Assembly (NCBI GenBank): GCA_026119855.1
Contig: JAOWBW010002525.1
Span: 1 to 64,000, forward strand
Origin: Campanula takesimana
Taxonomy: Eukaryota; Streptophyta; Magnoliopsida; Asterales; Campanulaceae
Direction of reading: 5' to 3'
DNA: 64,000 nucleotides
Shown: piece by piece, positions 34,330 through 46,607 of the stretch
How the letters are laid out: each line of letters starts with the position of its first letter
How positions within the stretch are numbered: the first letter of the stretch is position 1
Notes under the pieces: generated by a model
What the model saw: the letters and a program-made list of their open reading frames with translations, nothing else
What the model was told of the DNA's origin: nothing
The model's database searches: none
Position numbers and translations under genes: made by a program

Positions 34330-34970
34330 GCTGAGCCTCTCCTCTCCATATCTCTCTCTACTCTTTTTCCTTTCTCCCACTACATCTCTACCAAATTGTC
34401 ACCACCAAGCACCGAAGCTCGCCGTCGGCTCTTACCACCGAAGCTCGCCGTCGGCTCTTACCACCGGATCTCGCCGACGCCAACACCATTCCGGCGGATC
34501 TCGCCATCATGTCAACAACCGCCACTACAATCGCCACCGTAACTCTCCCCATCCTCTTCTTCCAAACTCCCGACACCTGCGTCGATCCCCACCATCCCGC
34601 CACCAAACCCCACCACAAATTTCCCAAATCCTCCTGCGACGCCGCCCACCGCTCCCAAACCACCCTCGACAAGAAAAATCAGCGTCTCTGGTCCACCAAG
34701 TTATGGCAGAACGCCGTCGTCTCATTCACCGATCTCTTCAAAGATCTCCGATCGGAATCCTTCCTCGCCAATCATACGAGGGTAATCTGCGTCTCCGCTG
34801 GGCCCGGTCAGGAAGTGATGGCGCTCCACGGAATTGGAGTCGAAGATGTGACAGCGGTCGAATTGGTGGAGTCGCCGCCGTTGGTCAGCCGTGCGGATCC
34901 GTAGAACTTGCCATTTTTCGATGATGTGATTGATTTAGGGTTTAGTGCGCGCCTGGATGGGGCATTGTTT
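34330..34970 (+). pseudogene. Captured fragment of a plant SAM-dependent methyltransferase gene
   Basis: Reading from the ATG at 34509, the frame starts with a hydrophobic segment (ATIATVTLPILFF). It reaches the SAM-binding motif RVICVSAGPGQEVMALHGIG, then VEDVTAVELVESPPLVSRAD, followed by an in-frame TAG at 34902-34904 and LPFFDDVIDLGFSARLDGAL. This order (motif I, acidic motif, LPF-FD-v-DLGFSA) is that of an uncharacterised plant Methyltransf_11-type protein with an N-terminal anchor. The C-terminal half is absent. Upstream (34400-34500) is a 27-bp direct duplication around GAAGCTCGCCGTCGGCTC. As part of a transposon with a stop codon, it is probably not functional. Confidence 0.7.
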
Positions 34971-35088
34971 CCGGATATTTCTACCGGAACGACGCCGGAT
35001 ATTTCTACCGGAACGACGCCGGATATTTTTGCCGGAACGACGCCGGACATTTCTGCCGGAACGTCGCCTGATATTTCTGCCAGAACAT
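34971..35088 (+). repeat. 24-bp tandem repeat, five units
   Basis: The unit CCGGATATTTCTACCGGAAC + GACG is repeated with a 24-bp period and increasing divergence to the right. It follows directly on the methyltransferase fragment (LDGALFP) and reads as an 8-residue repeat (DISTGTTP). Confidence 0.85.
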
Positions 35089-35560
35089 ATCGTGGAAACA
35101 GAGGAACATTTTTTATAAAATGCTAACGGGTTAAGACGGGTTGATAGGTTGACCTGCTCTAACCCGTTGATTTTCACGGGTTTAATCGGGTAACCCGTTT
35201 CAACCCGTTAATGTTATTGGGTTGGGTCGGGTTGGGTAATTAATGGGTTGGGTCAAGCGGGTTGGTGGGTAATGGGTTGAAATTGCCAGGCCTAGTTGCA
35301 CCTTCCACTTCAACCAACATGCTTTTATTCTATGCGCAACGTCTCCATCCAGTTCTCCATCTTTTTGGATAATAGATCCAAGATAACGAAATAAGTTAGA
35401 GAACCTGGACAGTCTTTCTATCTAAGGTGATCACCTCTAGATCCCAAAGTTTATCTCCACAAATCCAACGTACTTTCAACACCTTCTTTTGTCTCATCAA
35501 TCAACACAATATCATCTGTGAACAGCATCACGGATACTAGGTGCAAAAAACTCACTCATA

Positions 35561-37986
35561 CCTACACATCCAATCCATTGCTCGTTCTTCACTATTAAAA
35601 GTTTTTATGGACAAAAGAAAGTAGCTGAAGAATGGGTATCCCCTGTATTTCTCAATGATGTTAAGTATTTCTCTAGCTTTTGAAAATCCTAGTTTTCACT
35701 TTCTATTTTATCTCCCTGGGAAATAAGAGTAACAAAAACCAGCATGCTCCAAAAAGAGGTAGAGATGTGGACAAGAGATTGAAGGTCCTGATTCTCAATG
35801 GGTTTCCCTTTCGTCAAAGTAGATTCCTTATTCTAAACACAAAGCCTGAATATAATTACTCAGGAAAGGCATTTAAAACATTGAATCCAGTGGAAAATAA
35901 ACGGCTGAATGATGAGCCTTTTTTACCCATGTAAGAAAAATTGTTGTCCTTTACATTCCTTGATTCTTCATTTCAACAAGTAGTTTGATTTACTTGGAAT
36001 TAGGAAATGAATAAGGGTGAAAAAGGCCATAATCTTGTTTCATTGTAAAATAGGGGCCGGAATGATCTTCCATCATACCCTTCATGTAATTATTATTATT
36101 AATATATTCGCCGTACTAGTTTAGCACACAACTATGATCATTCTATTCTATGATGTCTTATGATCAAGTTTAGGTATTAGAATTAGCTTCACAAACATTT
36201 GGAAGGAAAAGCATAATATATGACAAACATGTATATACACGAGCATAATAATCAATATTATACTTCTTGGAAAATAAAATATAGCTTGTCGTAGAAATGA
36301 AGGTATTCTGAAGGCAAAGGTTCCAAATGAACAATATGCTAAGACTCCCGTTCGTTAATGTATATACATAATATTTTCAAAAAAAAAAAAATCGTATCAT
36401 ATTTTACTCAACAAGTCATATTCACGGAATTTCTCGGAAAATGCTACATACGACTTGGAACTATAAAGTGAAAAAAAATGCGGAATAAAACCAATCCTTA
36501 TCACACACATATCATTTTTCTTGATGGATGACTCGTCACGATAATCATAGATGCCAGAAAATAGAAGATGGTGCTTCGACACAAGGCAGCGATCTCCACA
36601 AACAGGTGTTGTCCATTAGTTAAAAGATAAATCATCATATTAAACAAGCTCTAAATACATAGAATCATCAACGAACCTAACCCAACATAATAAATGAAAA
36701 TTTAGTATTCACAAGTTAATACATGTATAATTAGGGAGCATTATCATTGCCATCAGTTCCAACATGATGCATTCCTTTCTGGACTAGATACAGTTTTACA
36801 TGCAAACTTAAAGAACATTATAAACATCAAAAGGACTAGGTCATACCTTCGTGCAGATCGTAGTTTAGAAACTTGGGACTAAACTAATTTGTAGGTCCAA
36901 ATTATTGCAACACTGTTGACCCAAATCCGCGCAGTAAACCTTTGGGCCCATACATGGCCCGTTTCTTGCTGGATTTTGGTAAGATATGGGGTCGAGCACA
37001 CCTTTCTTCTTCACCTAACGAACTCAACCATAAACTTAATTAAAACAATTAGGAAATGAGAATGGTCATGCATTTAAATAAGCTATGTCTTTCATCGGTA
37101 GCAACATTATGGGGCACACAAACATTTCATGAAATTTCACTCATAAAAAAACTGGTAGTGTTTGATTGGCAATTATATTTACAAGTCCTACAACCAGTTA
37201 AATGAAATGGTCAATCATACACCGTCAACAGTTTTTGTGGCTAGACAACGACCATATGCCAAAGTCAACATTCCATTACACCACTCCATACCTAAAAGTC
37301 AAAGACACCGTCCACAAGCCAAAGTCCTAACTTTCCATAAGGCTTCGTGGATGCATTTCTCCTACTTGATCAAACTTTAGGGTAGCAGAATTTGTCCTGG
37401 TAGTATTATCAACAACATTCATCGTACTATATCAAAACATAGCCCCCTCCCTTGGAAACAAAGTTAGCTTTTGGTGGTGATAAGTAAAGTCAGAATCCCA
37501 TGCTAACAAAACTTTGTACAATTCCGATGAAGTTGGTAAGGGCCGATTTTGAGTCCATGCTAACAAAAATCTGTACAACTTTGATCAGTATCTATCAAAC
37601 AAGTGAAAGTAGTAAAAGTTGAATCCATGCCATCTATCAACTGCTATTAAATATATTAGTATTATAAGATCAATAACTTAAAAATGATCAATCATGTCAA
37701 AGTTGAGTATAAAAAGATGGTAGAAATGAGATGAAACATCTCAAATCTTAGCTAGTGCTTGGGAAAAAAATTACAACCATCAAATGTTGGCACCATCATT
37801 TCGTTCCATTTGTGAAACCTCTCTACCTTCCATTTTGGAGTGGATATCCATAAATTATTGAGTGAAATTTTCATATTGTGTTGTGTCATCTTATGTTGTA
37901 TTCTAATTTAATCATCCTAATGTCAATGAAATGGACGAATCCTCCAATCAGAATAGAGCTCTACCCGCAAACTTAGCAGTTATGTA
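35561..37986. other. Intergenic DNA, 3' flank of the duplicated receptor block
   Basis: No gene. Two stretches match the flank of copy 2: 35745-35815 (GAGGTAGAGATGTGG, GGTCCTGATTCTCAATGG) with 46970-47030, and about 36570-36620 (GGTGCTTCGACACAAGGCAG, TCCACAAACAGGTG) with about 48080-48125. The open frame at 35680-35934 falls partly in such sequence and has no recognised domain. Confidence 0.55.
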
Positions 37987-40394
37987 GGCCAAAATACATT
38001 TTACCCCCCAAAGTATCCACCAATTCTCACTTTGCACCCTCGTTTGAAAAGTCGGTCTGTTTGGTACCCAAACATTCAAATTGTCCCACTTTGCACCCTA
38101 GCACTAACGAACGTTAGAAAAATTAACAGAAAGTTAAAAAGTTAACAGAATGCCATAAAAGTTACCATATTAAGTCATAGCATGTCAAGTGAGGGCTATT
38201 TTAGTCATTCTCATTCTACTTTTTTAATTTTCTTTCAATTTTATTTTCACATTATTATAAAAATATAAAAAAATATTATATCTATTCATTCAAGTAATAA
38301 ATTTATTATTAAAAAAAATAAAAATAAAAAATTTAATGTAATAAAAATACTTAATAACATTTTTCAATCTATTATTATCATTATCTTAAGTAAAAAAAAA
38401 TTAATATCATATATTATTTATTGAATAAAAGGCCAAAATATGTTTACATCCCCAAAGTATCCAATAAATAAAACTATAAAAGTACATTCATTATTCTATA
38501 AAAAAAATAAAAAAAAATTATAATTTTGGATTTTCTAACGAGTTTATTGCAAAAGTGACATGCGTACTTTGTGCAATATATCAATTTGACTCGCGTACTT
38601 AATAAACATCAAATGTGACATGCGTACTTATGATTGACAAGATTTTTAGACAAATTTTTAACCCCCGTTAAAATTTTAACGGGACGGTCCATGTAAGCTT
38701 CCAAATTGACCTAAATTGCTAACATGCGTTAGTGAATGTTAACGATCGCTAATAAGTAAACATATTACAATCAAAAATTTCAAATTGACCCTTATTAATG
38801 AAGAGAGACATTTTTCTGATTAACTTGTAATAATAAAATCAAAATACACCCAAATATAATGTTTGCAACTATTACACAGCTTTGTACCAAAAAAAAAAAC
38901 TATTACACATCCACCGTCTACCAAGTCCACCGCCGCCACCGCCACAATCAAATTTGAAAAAAAAAACATATGCAAGATAAAATCAACTAAACTCCATCAT
39001 TGAGAATCCCTTCTGGTCCAAAAAGGTTGTAATCCCTTGAACTGTAACAAGAGAAAAACAAATTAAACTTATACACACTCCAAATCTGCAAGATAACATC
39101 AACTAAATTCCAAATCTGGATATAGTTACAAACAAAACCACACACAGAGATCAACACAGATCTGTAAATTTATGCACAGGAACACAAACGGACACACAGA
39201 TCTGAAACCTTAGTTTCTTGATCTAGAACCCAAAACATAGACACACACAAGCACACATCTGTGTTGAAAAATACAGAAGATAAGTAACGTAGAGAGAGAA
39301 GAGATGGAGAGAGCGGAGGGATTGAAAGAAGGCACAGAAAATACGCACCGTAAATCGAAGACAACAGTAACGATGGCGTTGATTGCAGTTGTGGCGAATG
39401 GTGGTGCCGGCGTGTAGATCTGGAGCGAAGTGGCTGTGGCTTGAGGTTTTTGAAATAGGGAAACCATCAAAAGAGAAGAAGATAAACAAAAGAGGGAGAG
39501 AGAGAAACGGAAGTGGTGGTTGCAGAGGACGACGACAACGGCGGCGGCAGAGGACGACGACGATGGCGGCGGCAGAGGAGGACGGCGGCGGCGGCAGCGG
39601 AAGAGGAGGACGGTGAGAGAGGAGTTTAGAGAGAGGAGTTTTTGTGTGGTAGAGAGAAGGTTTGGTAAAAATCATTTAGGGGGAGGGAATACTAGAGTAT
39701 TTTATTTTGTTTTATGTTTACCAAAATATCACAAAAGAGGGAGTACTATTTTCTTTTGTTAACTTATTAACTATCGTTAACATTCATTAATGCCTGTTAG
39801 CAATTTAGGTCGATTTGGGAGCTTAATGGGCCGTCCCGTTAAAATTGTAACGGGGGTTAAAAATTAGTCTAAAAATCTTGTCAATCATAAGTACGCATGT
39901 CACATTTGATGTTTATTAAGTACGCGAGTCAAATTGATATATTGCACGAAGTACGCATGTCACTTTTGCAATAAACTCATTTTCTAACACAAGATGATGA
40001 TAATAATATATTTAAAAAAAAAATAATTTGATATTTTTATTACATCAAAATTCTTTTTTATATTTTTTAAAAATAAATTTACTACTTAAATAAATGGATA
40101 TAATGTTTTTATATATTTTTGATAATAGTGTGAAACTATAATTGAAAGAAAATTAAAAGTTAGATTGAGAAAAACTAAAATAGCCCTCACTTGACATGCA
40201 AATGACCTAACCTGTTAACTTTTATAACATTCTGTTAACTTTCTAACTTTTAGTTAAATTTTCTAAAGTTCGTTAGCGCTAGGGTGCAAAGTGAGACGAT
40301 TTGAAAAGTTAGGGTACCAAACAGATCGACTTTTCAAACGAGGGTGCAAATTGGGAATCATTGGATACTTTGGGGGGTAAAATGTATTTTGGCC
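37987..40394. mobile_element. Long inverted-repeat element, interrupted by a MULE-like element
   Basis: Left end GGCCAAAATACATTTTACCC and right end, inverted, GGGTAAAATGTATTTTGGCC. The arms continue for several hundred bases (CAAAGTATCC, CACTTTGCACCCT, AACGAACGTTAG and their complements). Without the inserted element it is about 0.96 kb. It is non-coding; I could not settle its target duplication or superfamily. Confidence 0.75.
38540..39978. mobile_element. MULE-like element with 10-bp target duplication
   Basis: Begins GAGTTTATTGC and ends GCAATAAACTC, with inverted arms of about 250 bp (GACATGCGTACTT, TCATAAGTACGCATGTCA, GTTAAAATTTTAACGGG). It is flanked by the direct repeat ATTTTCTAAC at 38530-38539 and 39979-39988. 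The interior (38880-39680) has a GCGGCGG/GACGACG-rich and GAGA-rich stretch that looks like leader and first-exon sequence of a captured gene on the minus strand. I recognise no protein. Confidence 0.8.
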
Positions 40395-43137
40395 ATAGCA
40401 TTATAATATGATTAGTGCATTGAACCACGCCACTCTCTAATATGACTTGATTGTCCAATAAAATAACTTCATATATAGTATTATATCCTTTGGAAACATT
40501 AACATATAATTATAAATAAATAAATAAATAACAAGTGAACACAAACTCCATTGTGGAACACTAGTAGAATATTAGAGTATCACATACAAAATCATGATTA
40601 TAAATCGAATTTGTAAAGCAAACCCCAATGCTCATCTTAAAGGGCACCCCGGTGCACAAAGCATCCCCGCGCAGCGAGGGACCCCAATGCTATCTTCAGA
40701 AAAGAAGATTCTCAGCAGAGACTATATTTTTGGTATTGTACATTTTGTTAATGTCACTGAACATTGCATGGTCATGTTATACTATGTGCAGAAAGTCTTG
40801 CACTCTAAGCAGGTGATTCTACTATGTACCAAAAGGGATCAAGAGGATAACAAGCTGAAGTATAATACAATGGGACGCGGCCTAACGCAGCATGACATGA
40901 AGCACACTTTAAGAGATTAGTGACCATCATTAGACCCTTAATTACAATTTCGAATCATTTCTTCACTTTCTTAAGTGGAAATGCCACCATAAAGAAATTA
41001 TAACATATCTCCACAAAGATGTCTCATTCTCCATTTCTGCACTTGCTATCGTGCTTCTAAACAAGCGCGTCTAACACCTCAAAAACAAAATGTTGATAAA
41101 ATATGAGAAAGCAACTCACCTATCAAAAAAGTTGTTTTAAAAAAATAGAAAGAACCATAATCAGGACTTGACATGTCAAAATGATCAATTCCCAGATGCC
41201 AAATCAACAACTGAATGCTTCCTTTATCAAGAGTGGGCATCTTAGCTTTGCCCTTCCATCATTGAGGAGGAGGACCCTTATCTATTAGATATTCCCATTT
41301 ATGAGCTTTTACATTCAATACATCCACCTCTCTGAAACTTTAGTTATGCTCAAGTATCAATCAAGTCGCACAAATAAGACTCCCTTTCATATCTCTACTG
41401 AGACTTGAATATTTGACCAGGAAATTTTCCGTTTTACATTTTTTTTCCTCGCATCACAATGATGATAGATCAAACTACACAACATACGTAGCCCTTTGCG
41501 CCTAAACCTTCCCTTCTGGCCACACCCCAACTCCTAGGTATAGTCACCATGCCACTGAACCACTCTCCAGGTCAAAAACTAACTCTTGCCTAATTATGCA
41601 ATGATTGAAGGTGTAACATCTATGGTGTAACAACCAAAAGTAACCATCTAAAAACACACAGCAAATTTCAAAAAAATAAAATAAAAAATATATTAAATTT
41701 CAGCAATAGAATGAATAAGTAAGTACGACTCAAAATAGATTTTAATATAGCAACTTATTAAATGAATTGTATATACATTTGATTTGTCTCCCGCCCACTT
41801 TTTTAATCTTCGGAAAGGTCCCTGCCCTTATAGTACAAAATTGTAAACTCTGAAGAAATCATGATATATTCCCAGATCATCCACATCCTCCATGCAGTTG
41901 AGAATACTGCAATTGGTTCCCACACTTGCAGGAAGCAGATAAAACATAGTGAGATTCCGTACAGGTTGTAAACAAATAGACATCCTAGGCCACCACCATT
42001 CAGTTGGTCCCAACAAGGTCAAATGTTTAAAAATAAGTACTACCTTTGTCCCTAAATGAGTGTCCAAATTTCATTTTAAGGGACAAAACCTTTTGTATAA
42101 TTCGGTGACAAAATTCATATATAATCTTGTAATCCTCTTTACAAACATTTAGTTTTTGCAAGTATAAAAGAGATCGGTGAAAAAAATTCAAAAAAAAAAA
42201 AAAAAAAACATTTAGGGACAAAGTTATGATCAAAATGGACACTCATTTTGAGACAAAAATTTCCTGAAAATGGACACTCATTTAGGGACAGAGGGAGTAT
42301 ATTATTTTCAAAACCAAACAACTAGCATTCAATGTTAAGTGATTGATCAAGCACGATAAAAGCATTTAAGTGGAAAGACATAAGCAGTTCCACCTGGCTT
42401 ATGGATTCACCATTGATCAGGCAATTCGAAGCTATAGACTATGTGATGGCAACATATATGTAGATGTGCCTTTTATACAATGGAATTTGAGTGGTCGGAT
42501 CATGATCGACCTGCTTCATAGCGGAGTTGAAACCAGACAATAGCAAGACCTTTTTAAGTAATCAACACTACACGAGTGAGTGGTTGAACAAAAGAACTTC
42601 AAGCCAAACTAAAGTAATGGAGTATGGGCCCTGTTAATAATTTTTGTCAAAATACATAAATGCAAATTATACAGGCCTGTATACTTGGTAACGCATTATA
42701 TTCAACTGAGAAACTAAAGCATATATATATATATTATGAACATGGCAAACCTAAATGAGCTCCTGTGTGCAAATACAATACAGTTGACATACCTGTAACA
42801 GCATGGTTGTAAAAAGATGAGATGTCGTATCCAACAATCTGAGCGGTTCAATAGATGCATCCGATCCAGGAGACAAAAGATAGATCAGAATGAAAGGTCC
42901 TGATATACACGAACAAATATGTGGTAAGATTAGCATCAGATGCACATTACTCAAACATCGCATCAGTATAAAGGGATTGCATCGATGTTATTCTCAATAA
43001 GTGGTAGTATAAACATAAAGCTTCTTTATGCAAAGATATGCACAACTCTCTCACTCTCTGAGTACGCTACTGCATAAACTGTCTTTTTCGTCATTACGGG
43101 CTGTTACTACTGCACCCAATAATCCTTTAAATCATTC
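40395..43137. other. Intergenic DNA, 5' flank of receptor kinase copy 2
   Basis: No gene. Parts resemble the 5' flank of copy 1 (see 27668-29611). At about 40640-40690 a short GGGCACCCCGGTGCACAAAGC motif followed by CCCCGCGCAGCG resembles a repeat common in plant genomes. The small open frames here (40594-40920, 41828-42067) have no domain. Confidence 0.55.
42038..42299. repeat. Stowaway-like MITE
   Basis: TACTACCTTTGTCCCTAAATG at the left, CATTTAGGGACAGAGGGAGTA at the right, with GAGTGTCCAAATTTCATTTT and AAAATGGACACTC in the arms. Confidence 0.82.
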
Positions 43138-43141
43138 CATT

Positions 43142-43148
43142 TATATAT
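43142..43148 (+). promoter_or_regulatory. TATA box of receptor kinase copy 2 (probable)
   Basis: TATATAT about 105 bp before the start codon, in the same context as the copy 1 TATA box. Confidence 0.55.
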
Positions 43149-43250
43149 CTCCTCTCTTCTTCACCTCCTCCTCAGCAACAACCAACAAAACTATATCCTT
43201 CTCTCTATATACACTTTCTTCCATCCTTTATTTCTATGCCAGACTCTTCA

Positions 43251-46200
43251 ATGGGTATTTTCTACGTTTTCTTCTTTCAAGCCATACTATTACTTTCTAT
43301 GTTCAACTCGTACCAAGCCACCACAACTAATCAATCTAAGTTCTTCTCTCTTATAAAGAACTCTCTGTCAGGGAACTCCTTGACTGCCTGGGATGTCAGT
43401 GGAGAAAAATCTTATTGCAACTACAGAGGTATTGGCTGCAATGATCAAGGCTATGTCATAATGATAGATATCTCACGGTGGTTAGTATCCGGTCGCTTCC
43501 CGGAAGATATCTGCTCTTATCTACCTCAGTTAAGAATTCTCCGTGCTGCCCACAACAACTTCCATGGAACCTTTCCTCATAGCATCACCAACTGTTCTTT
43601 GCTAGAGGAACTAAATATGACCTCCACAAGTCTCACCGGAAAATTGCCAGACTTTTCACCTATGGTATCGCTGAGGTTACTTGATCTGTCCTACAATCTT
43701 TTTACGGGAGACTTTCCCTTGTCCATCACAAACCTCACCAACCTTGAGGTGCTGAACTTCAATGAGAATCCAGGTTTCACACGATGGCAACTGCCAGAAA
43801 ACATTTCCAGGATGACAAAGCTCAAGTCAGTGGTCTTGTCTACTTGCATGGTGAGTGGTCAAATTCCAAAATCCATTGGAAACATGATAACTCTCGTTGA
43901 TCTAGAATTGAGTGGGAATTATCTGACGGGTCATATTCCAAGTGAGCTTGGGTTGCTTAAAAACTTGCAACTGCTTGAGCTTTACTACAACCAACTCGTT
44001 GGTGGGATTCCAGAGGCGCTTGGGAATCTGACAAAGCTTACAGATCTGGATTTGTCAGTCAATAAGTTGACAGGAACAGTGCCTGCATCTATATGTCGAC
44101 TTCCCAAGCTTACTGTTCTTCATCTTTACAACAACAGTCTCACTGGCGTAATCCCTGGTGAGATCGAAAACTTAACAAACCTGATTGAACTGTCCCTTTA
44201 TGGTAATCTTTTGACAGGAGAAGTTCCAAGACATCTAGGGAGGCTATCGCCTCTGGTTGTGTTCGACTTATCAGAAAATCAACTAACAGGAGAACTTCCG
44301 GCGGAGGTGTGCAGTAGAGGTAAATTAGCTTACTTTCTTGTCTTGGAGAATAAGTTTTCTGGACGTGTCCCTGAAGCTTATGGGAGATGCACGTCTCTTC
44401 TTCGTTTTCGAGTTAGTTACAACCGTTTGGAAGGTACGATACCTGAAGGGGTTTTAGGGCTTCCCCGTGCGTCAATCATTGATTTCGGTTACAATAATTT
44501 GAGTGGTCCAATTGCTCGTACAATTGGGAATGCCAGAAACTTGTCAGAACTGTTCATACAGAGCAATCAGATTACAGGAGTTCTACCTTCTGAAATCTCT
44601 CAAGCTCTCAATCTTGTCAAGATTGATCTTAGCAACAATCTTCTGTCTGGTCCAATACCTTCTGAAATTGGCAACCTAAAAAAGCTTAACCTATTCATGA
44701 TGCAAGGAAACCAGCTCACTTCTTCCATACCTGAGTCACTTTCTTCACTAAAATCTCTAAATGTTCTAGACTTGTCGAGAAATCTCTTGATGGGCAGGAT
44801 CCCAGAGAGCCTTTGTGAACTGCTACCGAACTCCATGAACTTCACAAACAACATGCTGTCTGGCCCTATACCGCTCTCAATTATAACAGGAGGGCAGTTA
44901 GAGAGTTTTTCAGGGAATCCCCGTCTCTGTATTCCTGTCTCTGCCAATTCAGTTTATCTAGATTTCCCAATATGTCAGACTTACAATCGGAAGAAAGTAA
45001 ACTGCATTTGGGTGGTCGTGATTTCAGTTGGGATTCTTATTGTCGGAGGTCTGTTGTTCCTAAAGCGACTGCTGGGTAAAGAAAGAGATGTCTCGAAGCA
45101 TGAAGAATCCTGGTCTTCCTCTTTCTTCTCCTACGACGTGAAAAGCTTTCATAGAATAAGTTTCGATCAACGTGAAATTATTGAAGCCATGGTCGATAAG
45201 AACATAGTGGGGCACGGAGGATCAGGAACAGTATATAAAATTGAATTGAGCAATGATGAAGTTGTTGCTGTGAAGAGGCTTTGGGGTTGTAAAGCAAAAG
45301 ACTCTGCCTCAGATGATCAATTGACTTTAGCCAAGGAATTGAAAACTGAGGTTGAGAGTCTAGGAAGCATAAGACACAAAAACATTGTGAAGCTGTACTG
45401 TTACTTCTCGAGCTTGGACTGCAACTTGCTGGTGTACGAGTACATGCCGAATGGAAACCTTTGGGATGCACTTCACAGAGGGAAAAGCCTTTTGGATTGG
45501 CCCACTCGTTATCAGATTGCTCTAGGAATAGCACAAGGCTTGTCATACCTCCATCATGATCTCTTGCCACCAATTATTCACCGAGACATCAAATCCACCA
45601 ACATCTTACTAGATAGCAATTTCCAGCCCAAGGTTGCAGACTTTGGCATAGCCAAAGTTTTGCGGGCAAGAGGACAAGATTCCACTACTACAGTTGTTGC
45701 GGGGACTTATGGCTACATGGCCCCAGGTACACTTTTGACCTAACTCAGTTCAATTTTTGATAATATTTATAGTTAAAACATTTCTCAGATATCCAGACAA
45801 TAGTTAACATAACATGCCATTAAGGTTTAGTTACTCTTAAGTTGGGAAACGCTTAATTAATGTGTACACATCTAAGCAGTTCAGAAATGCGATTTTGTGC
45901 ATGCAGATACCTTTATGTAGGATAAACACGCATAAAGTATGTGTACTTCAGAAGTAAGGAAACGAATCCATTGACCTGTGGCACCATAGTTTCACACTAG
46001 TCCCGCATTACCTAATCTGCTAATAAGTGCATATTCATATGGCAACTTAGCAATACCAGGATATGGAGATGCACACCTGTATGACATTTTAAGTTATAAG
46101 TATACAGTTTAATTTCACATTTCTTAGATCATGTGCTTTTATTTAACTACACAGGTTGTTAATAGATCAGGTCATATCTGTTGTGTTTGTTAACATACTA

Positions 46201-46607
46201 TTTATTGATGCTTATGATAGAATATGCATATTCTTCCAAAAGCAACAACCAAGTGTGATGTCTATAGCTTCGGAGTGGTGCTGATGGAACTGATAACGGG
46301 GAAGAAGCCCGTGGAGGCCGAGTTTGGAGAGAGCAAGAATATTATAAATTGGGTTTCCACAAAAGTGGAGACCAAGGAAGGAGCTATGGAGGTTTTAGAC
46401 AACAAATTGTCAGGGTCTTTCAGGGATGAGATGATTAAAGTTCTTCGAATCGCCATCCGTTGTACATGCAGGACTGCAGCCCATCGTCCAAGTATGGTTG
46501 AGGTTGTTCAACTGCTGATTAAAGCGGACCCGTCAAAATTTGATTCATGCAAGTCATCAAATAAGACCAAAGAAACATCAAATCCCACTAGGCCAAAGAA
46601 CCCATAA
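43251..46607 (+). pseudogene. CEPR1/XIP1-like LRR receptor kinase, copy 2, one-base frameshift in exon 2
   Basis: Exon 1 is 43251-45726, exon 2 46221-46607, intron 494 bp at the same phase-1 site as copy 1. The start matches that of copy 1; another in-frame ATG lies 15 bases upstream (43236). Signal peptide, about 20 LRRs, membrane segment (CIWVVVISVGILIVGG) and kinase are all present. The kinase core is canonical: P-loop VGHGGSGTVYK, VAVK Lys 675, helix-C Glu 700, HRD and DFG. The juxtamembrane FFSYDVKSFHRISFDQREI closely matches Arabidopsis CEPR1. After the splice, copy 1 reads TCCAAAGCA but copy 2 reads TCCAAAAGCA (46236-46244). The extra A leads to a TGA at 46256-46258. The remaining exon 2 is well conserved in the other frame. 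It is either a recent mutation, removing the C-lobe, or an assembly error. Confidence 0.85.
45727..46220 (+). other. Intron of receptor kinase copy 2
   Basis: CAG|GTACAC to GATAG|AATATG. I looked for another acceptor or donor that would repair the exon 2 frame; none with GT-AG borders was evident near these sites. Confidence 0.8.

Larger units (their letters stand above)
33977..35294 (+). mobile_element. hAT-like non-autonomous transposon with a captured gene fragment
   Basis: Terminal inverted repeats TAGGCCTGGCAATT at both ends, and the 8-bp direct repeat GTTGCACC at 33969-33976 and 35295-35302. An 8-bp duplication and a TAG-type terminus fit the hAT superfamily. Subterminal regions are full of GGGTTGGGT/AACCCGTT repeats, as usual for hAT. 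The interior (about 34250-35110) carries part of a host-type methyltransferase gene and a 24-bp tandem repeat. There is no transposase. Confidence 0.82.
33480..35560 (-). mobile_element. LINE (RTE-like) 3' fragment, split by a hAT-like element
   Basis: On the minus strand the right part (35560-35295) encodes MLFTDDIVLIDETKEGVES, the catalytic (F/Y)xDD block of a LINE reverse transcriptase. The left part (33976-33480) encodes RLRWFGHVIRRLCDGPVRR and RGRGRPKKTWMRVIEID, the C-terminal block common in plant LINE polyproteins. Several stops and frameshifts occur. The two parts are contiguous once the insertion at 33977-35294 is removed. The 5' part of the LINE is absent. Confidence 0.75.

Noticed and set aside
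39223..39675. Minus-strand Pro/Ser-rich frame of 150 residues
   Set aside because: Low complexity within the inner MULE; no domain. I describe the region only as possible captured sequence.
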